Source of the DNA: JABWBD01 sp040768665
Lineage (GTDB): Bacteria; Planctomycetota; Planctomycetia; Pirellulales; Thermoguttaceae
DNA: 64,000 nucleotides
Assembly (NCBI GenBank): GCA_040768665.1
Contig: JAXGMN010000062.1
Coordinates: 1 to 64,000, forward strand
Direction: 5' to 3'
Made by a program: the position numbers and the translations under genes
Shown here: in pieces, positions 61,091 through 64,000 of the stretch
Layout of the letters: each line of letters opens with the position of its first letter
How positions within the stretch are numbered: the first letter of the stretch is position 1
The notes under the pieces: model-generated
What the model was told of the DNA's origin: nothing
Database searches by the model: none
The model's input: only the letters and a program-made list of their open reading frames with translations

Positions 61091-61597
61091 TCACCGCGCG
61101 GTGGCACGGCCGATCTGAAAAGCGTGCCAGTTCACTTCGACCAATGCCGGCTTCAGGTTGTTTGCGATCGCCTGGCGCCAACAATCGACGCCGATGTCGA
61201 GATGCCGAGCCAGCACCCCAAGGAGGGCAACGTTGGCGGTGCGGCGATTGTCCAGCGAGGCCGGATCGATCGCGGCGGGCGCGATCAGCGCACCGCCCTG
61301 CCGAAGCAGCCCGCGGTGGACGTCGACCTGATCCTCGGCCAATACGAGGAGGAAGTCGGCCTCGCCGGGAGGAACCATCGGACTGAACACGCGCCGCCCG
61401 AAGCGGACGTCGGTCATTACCGACCCGCCCCGCTGGCTCATGCCGTGGACCTCGGCTTTCTTGACATCGAGTCCGGCCAGGAAGGCGGCGTCCGCGAGGA
61501 TGTCGGAAGCGGTGAGGACTCCCTGGCCGCCCAGTCCGGCCACCACGACATTGGTTACGTCGCCTGAAGGCTTCGAGACACTCATGGCTTTTCTCAT
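61091..61597 (-). CDS. iorB: indolepyruvate:ferredoxin oxidoreductase, beta subunit
   Basis: Gamma-domain-like subunit of the 2-oxo-acid oxidoreductase that turns aryl pyruvates to aryl acetyl-CoA. G-L-G-G-Q-G-V-L-T-A-S-D-I-L, E-V-H-G-M-S-Q-R-G-G-S-V and E-A-D-F-L-L-V-L-A are diagnostic. The ATG at 61597 overlaps the alpha stop as ATGA, which favours this start. 168 residues is slightly short. It pairs with the alpha subunit just upstream. Confidence 0.93.
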   Translation of the reverse strand: MRKAMSVSKPSGDVTNVVVAGLGGQGVLTASDILADAAFLAGLDVKKAEVHGMSQRGGSVMTDVRFGRRVFSPMVPPGEADFLLVLAEDQVDVHRGLLRQGGALIAPAAIDPASLDNRRTANVALLGVLARHLDIGVDCWRQAIANNLKPALVEVNWHAFQIGRATAR

Positions 61598-63216
61598 TCC
61601 GCCGAAACGGCTGAGCAGGTTTTCGCCGCCGCCGCGGCCTCTTCATATTGTCTGATCTTGCCGGCGGCCAGCAGGCACGGTTTGCGGGCGACGATCAGTG
61701 TCAGCTCATCGATGGCGAGCGCTTCGGTCAGCGCTCGTTGGAGTGCTTCCGTATCGCGGCTCGGGTCGATCGTAAGAACGTTTTGAATGCCGAGCGAGCG
61801 GGCGAGGTCTTCATAGACGATCTTGCCGGTCGGCCGATGATCAAGCGTACGGCCGGTGCCCGGGTGTTCCTGCAACCCGGTCATGGCGGTGGTGCTGTTG
61901 TCGAGAATCAGCACGACATGGCCGGTCGAGGGCGGGTTGTAGACCATCTCGACCAGTCCCGTGATACCGCTGTGGATAAAGGTGCTGTCGCCGATCACGC
62001 TCACGACGCGGCGGGCTTCCGACTCGGGCAGTACGTGCCGCAGCCCCAGCCCCATGCCGATGCTCGCCCCCATGCAGACGAGCGTGTCCATCGCTTCCAA
62101 TGGCGGCAGCACTCCCAGAGAGTAGCAGCCGATATCGCCGGCCACAATGCAGTCGAGGTCCTTGAGCACCTGGAACGTGGCGCGGTGGGGGCAGCTCGCG
62201 CAGAGCGCAGGCGGCTTGCCGCGGGGCGCAACCGGCTCGGGCGACACGTCCCCGGCAATAATGCGACGGACGCGGGCGACGTTGAGTTCCCCAAACCGAT
62301 ACATCTCCGGCTTGCCTTCCACGGCAATGCCGGCGGTGCGGAGCTGTTCCACCAGGTACGGGTCGCCTTCCTCGATCGCGATCAACCGGTCGTGCCGTTC
62401 GGCGAATCGGTGGATCCGCTCCAGGGGAAGCGGGTGGGTGAGGCCGAGTTTGAGGATGCCTGCCTCGGGAGCGGCCTCGCGGACGTGCATCGCCGCGATG
62501 CCCGAGGTGACAATGCCCAGTTCCCGGCCGCCGGGGATCTCCTGATGGAGATCGCAGGTCTCGCCGAAGGCGGCGATCTCCGCCAGCTTCGCTCGCAGTC
62601 GACGATGCGCGGGCCGGGCGTTCGCCGGAACCATGACGCGCCCGTGAAGGTCGCGCCGGAAGCCCGGTACCAGGGATGTTTGCCGGCCAGCTCGAGGCAC
62701 GACGACCGTCTTCGAGTGGCATACTCGCGTGGTCATCCGCAGGATCACCGGCAACCGCCAGCGTTGCGACAGATCGATCGCCGCCAAGGTGAAGTCATAC
62801 GACTCCTGCGAATCCGAGGGTTCGAGCATCGGCACGGCGGCGGCCAGAGCGAGGCGGCGATTGTCCTGCTCATTCTGGCTGGATGCCATGCCGGGGTCGT
62901 CGGCAGAGACGATTACCAGGGGGCCATCGCAGCCGGTGTAAGCGACGGTGAAAAGCGGGTCGGCGGCCACATTGAGCCCGACATGCTTCATCGTGGCCAA
63001 CGCCGCCGCCGACCCGAAGGCGGCGCCAATCGCCACCTCGAGCGCGACCTTTTCATTGGGGGCCCACTGGGCACGACCGCCGAAGCGCGAGAATGCTTCG
63101 AGGATCTCCGTCGACGGCGTGCCCGGATAGCCGGTGCCCAGGGCGACTCCGGCGTCACGGGCTGCCAGAGCCACTGCTTCGTTGCCGCTGAGGAGCAGTC
63201 GTCTTGTTTCGCTCAC
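61594..63216 (-). CDS. iorA: indolepyruvate:ferredoxin oxidoreductase, alpha subunit lacking the ferredoxin domain
   Basis: Thiamine-diphosphate subunit of the same enzyme. It shows G-Y-P-G-T-P-S-T-E-I-L, the C-A-S-C-P-H-R-A motif, G-D-I-G-C-Y-S-L-G, C-M-G-A-S-I-G-M-G-L-G, and the ThDP site G-D-S-T-F-I-H-S-G-I-T-G with N-S-T-T-A-M-T-G. Family members usually end in a domain with two 4Fe-4S clusters; here the protein stops at 540 residues after A-R-K-P-C-L-L and an alanine-rich tail, with no cysteine clusters. GTG start at 63216, overlapping the thioesterase stop as GTGA. Confidence 0.93.
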   Translation of the reverse strand: MSETRRLLLSGNEAVALAARDAGVALGTGYPGTPSTEILEAFSRFGGRAQWAPNEKVALEVAIGAAFGSAAALATMKHVGLNVAADPLFTVAYTGCDGPLVIVSADDPGMASSQNEQDNRRLALAAAVPMLEPSDSQESYDFTLAAIDLSQRWRLPVILRMTTRVCHSKTVVVPRAGRQTSLVPGFRRDLHGRVMVPANARPAHRRLRAKLAEIAAFGETCDLHQEIPGGRELGIVTSGIAAMHVREAAPEAGILKLGLTHPLPLERIHRFAERHDRLIAIEEGDPYLVEQLRTAGIAVEGKPEMYRFGELNVARVRRIIAGDVSPEPVAPRGKPPALCASCPHRATFQVLKDLDCIVAGDIGCYSLGVLPPLEAMDTLVCMGASIGMGLGLRHVLPESEARRVVSVIGDSTFIHSGITGLVEMVYNPPSTGHVVLILDNSTTAMTGLQEHPGTGRTLDHRPTGKIVYEDLARSLGIQNVLTIDPSRDTEALQRALTEALAIDELTLIVARKPCLLAAGKIRQYEEAAAAAKTCSAVSAE

Positions 63217-63629
63217 AGGTTCTCCGCGTGCCTTTCAACGAATTCCGCCAGCCAGGAGGGCGGCCGGATCGGCCTGCCCGCTGAATTGATCACTGCGTGT
63301 ACGGTCCATCCGCGGCAGACGGGTTGCTCGGTTTCGGCCGCGCGAATCTCGACATCGAAACGAAATCTCGCCCGACCTGCCAGCGAAAGGGTGGATGCCA
63401 TCTTCAACAAATCGTCGTATTTCGCCCGGCCAAGGAATTGAACGTGTGCCTCCACCACCGGCAGCAGGACCCCCTGGTGTTCCATCTCGCGGTAGGTCAT
63501 GCCGAGGCTTCGCAGCAGTTCGGTCCGGCCGTGCTCAAACCATTCCAGCGCCCGCGAGTTGTAGTAACTCCCCATTGGGTCCACTTCACTGTAACGGACG
63601 CGAAAACAGACGGTGTGGGTGGCGGGCAT
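63213..63629 (-). CDS. acyl-CoA thioesterase, 4HBT/YbgC family
   Basis: 138-residue hotdog-fold thioesterase. R-Y-S-E-V-D-P-M-G-S-Y-Y-N-S-R-A-L-E-W-F-E-H-G-R-T-E is the family signature with the catalytic Asp kept in D-P-M-G. It is the first gene of the operon, coupled by a 4-base overlap to iorA, and may release aryl acetates from the CoA esters made by the oxidoreductase, or serve lipid metabolism. ATG start at 63629. A single end of a GTAACCGTT element lies 24 bases upstream. Confidence 0.88.
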   Translation of the reverse strand: MPATHTVCFRVRYSEVDPMGSYYNSRALEWFEHGRTELLRSLGMTYREMEHQGVLLPVVEAHVQFLGRAKYDDLLKMASTLSLAGRARFRFDVEIRAAETEQPVCRGWTVHAVINSAGRPIRPPSWLAEFVERHAENL

Positions 63630-63652
63630 CGAGCGGTTTCTGCCTTCCTGCG

Positions 63653-63664
63653 GTAACCGTTCAC
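63653..63664. repeat. solitary left end of a GTAACCGTT element
   Basis: GTAACCGTTCAC followed by GAGGCGAAAGCGCG; the palindromic core and right end are missing. It sits in the promoter region of the thioesterase operon. Confidence 0.6.
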
Positions 63665-63734
63665 GAGGCGAAAGCGCGCCGGAACCGTTCTCCGGCGCAA
63701 ATCCCCATTATCCTTGAGACCGGGGCCGGCAGGT

Positions 63735-64000
63735 ACCGCTATTTCGCAGAGTCGGGAATCCCTTGCTTGATGGGGATGCGGGTCGGTTGCTGTCGGTCGC
63801 CGATCGAATGGAGAATCATGATCTTCTGCCAGACCTTGCGATCCAGTCTTGGATCGCCGCCAGGGCCCGGCGGCGTTTGATCCGCGTCTCCGTCGTGAAC
63901 AGAAAGAAAATCGCGGCGCCGATCAGCGCCGGATCGTTGATTGCCGCCTCGAGCATGCTCTTCGACCTCGCTCAGCCCCCAGAAGGACCGCGTGCGGCGG
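63735..64000 (-). pseudogene. broken gene at the right edge
   Basis: On the minus strand an ATG at 63956 starts M-L-E-A-A-I-N-D-P-A-L-I-G-A-A-I-F-F-L-F-T-T-E-T-R-I-K-R-R-R-A-L (shown dashed), then stops at 63816. The adjacent frame reads R-K-V-W-Q-K-I-M-I-L-H-S over 63800-63840. From memory, both belong to one planctomycete protein family of about 200 residues, with the middle part missing here, so this looks like an internal-deletion remnant. Low certainty; the upstream part is beyond the window. Confidence 0.4.

Noticed and set aside
61648..63441. Plus-strand frame of 597 codons opposite iorA
   Set aside because: Antisense of iorA, His/Arg-rich, no motifs.
1..64000. tRNA, rRNA, tmRNA or riboswitch genes
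   Set aside because: No cloverleaf with GTTCRANYC arm or conserved RNA core was seen by eye; a covariance search would be decisive.

Overview
The window is 64 kb of GC-rich chromosomal DNA that looks like a planctomycete of the Pirellulales type. Lineage pointers are a double-length UvrA, an Lgt with a PDZ insertion, a FolK fused to a P-loop kinase, sulfatases with a ceramidase-like enzyme, a YfhO-type membrane protein and very many dispersed palindromic repeats. This assignment is inference from gene content; no rRNA, tRNA or CRISPR array was found.

Layout. 0-9 kb is accessory and partly decayed: a two-domain secreted protein, a toxin-antitoxin pair, a REP-associated tyrosine transposase with flanking REP-like repeats, group II intron and IS fragments, a broken Rhs-like gene, a frameshifted polysaccharide pyruvyl transferase and an 8-bp tandem repeat. 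9-23 kb is mostly core: gyrA with a visible promoter, a folK-kinase/panC/lgt run, two secreted planctomycete-type proteins, smpB (no normal start codon), lipB-lipA-lipoyl-like domain, and a cysteine-rich repeat protein followed by a good intrinsic terminator. 22.8-30.5 kb holds a CBM9-like protein and the 2330-residue UvrA.

30.5-38.5 kb is a graveyard: remnants of a restriction-modification system, a DUF2075 helicase, a winged-helix protein, Vsr and a SEC-C protein, all frameshifted or deleted, followed by nested duplicated repeats. 38.5-44.3 kb has a glycosyltransferase and a three-gene ExbB/ExbD-like proton-channel operon. 44.8-51.7 kb is a secreted catabolic locus (two sulfatases, a predicted alpha/alpha-barrel protein, a ceramidase-like amidase). 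52-59 kb carries hisA, an EF-G paralogue, a serine acetyltransferase and a YfhO-like protein. 59.2-63.6 kb is a tightly coupled operon on the minus strand: thioesterase, indolepyruvate oxidoreductase alpha and beta, phenylacetate-CoA ligase and an ACT protein, fitting aromatic 2-oxo-acid oxidation. The right edge is a broken gene.

The most distinctive feature is a set of roughly 70-125 bp palindromic elements with a shared GGGGACAGG...CCAGTCCCC core. Two of them show direct-repeat footprints of insertion (8 bp at 51805-51928, 16 bp at 36639-36749, the latter with an empty homologous site at 35840-35855). They are probably non-autonomous mobile elements; whether the single transposase in the window moves them is unknown.
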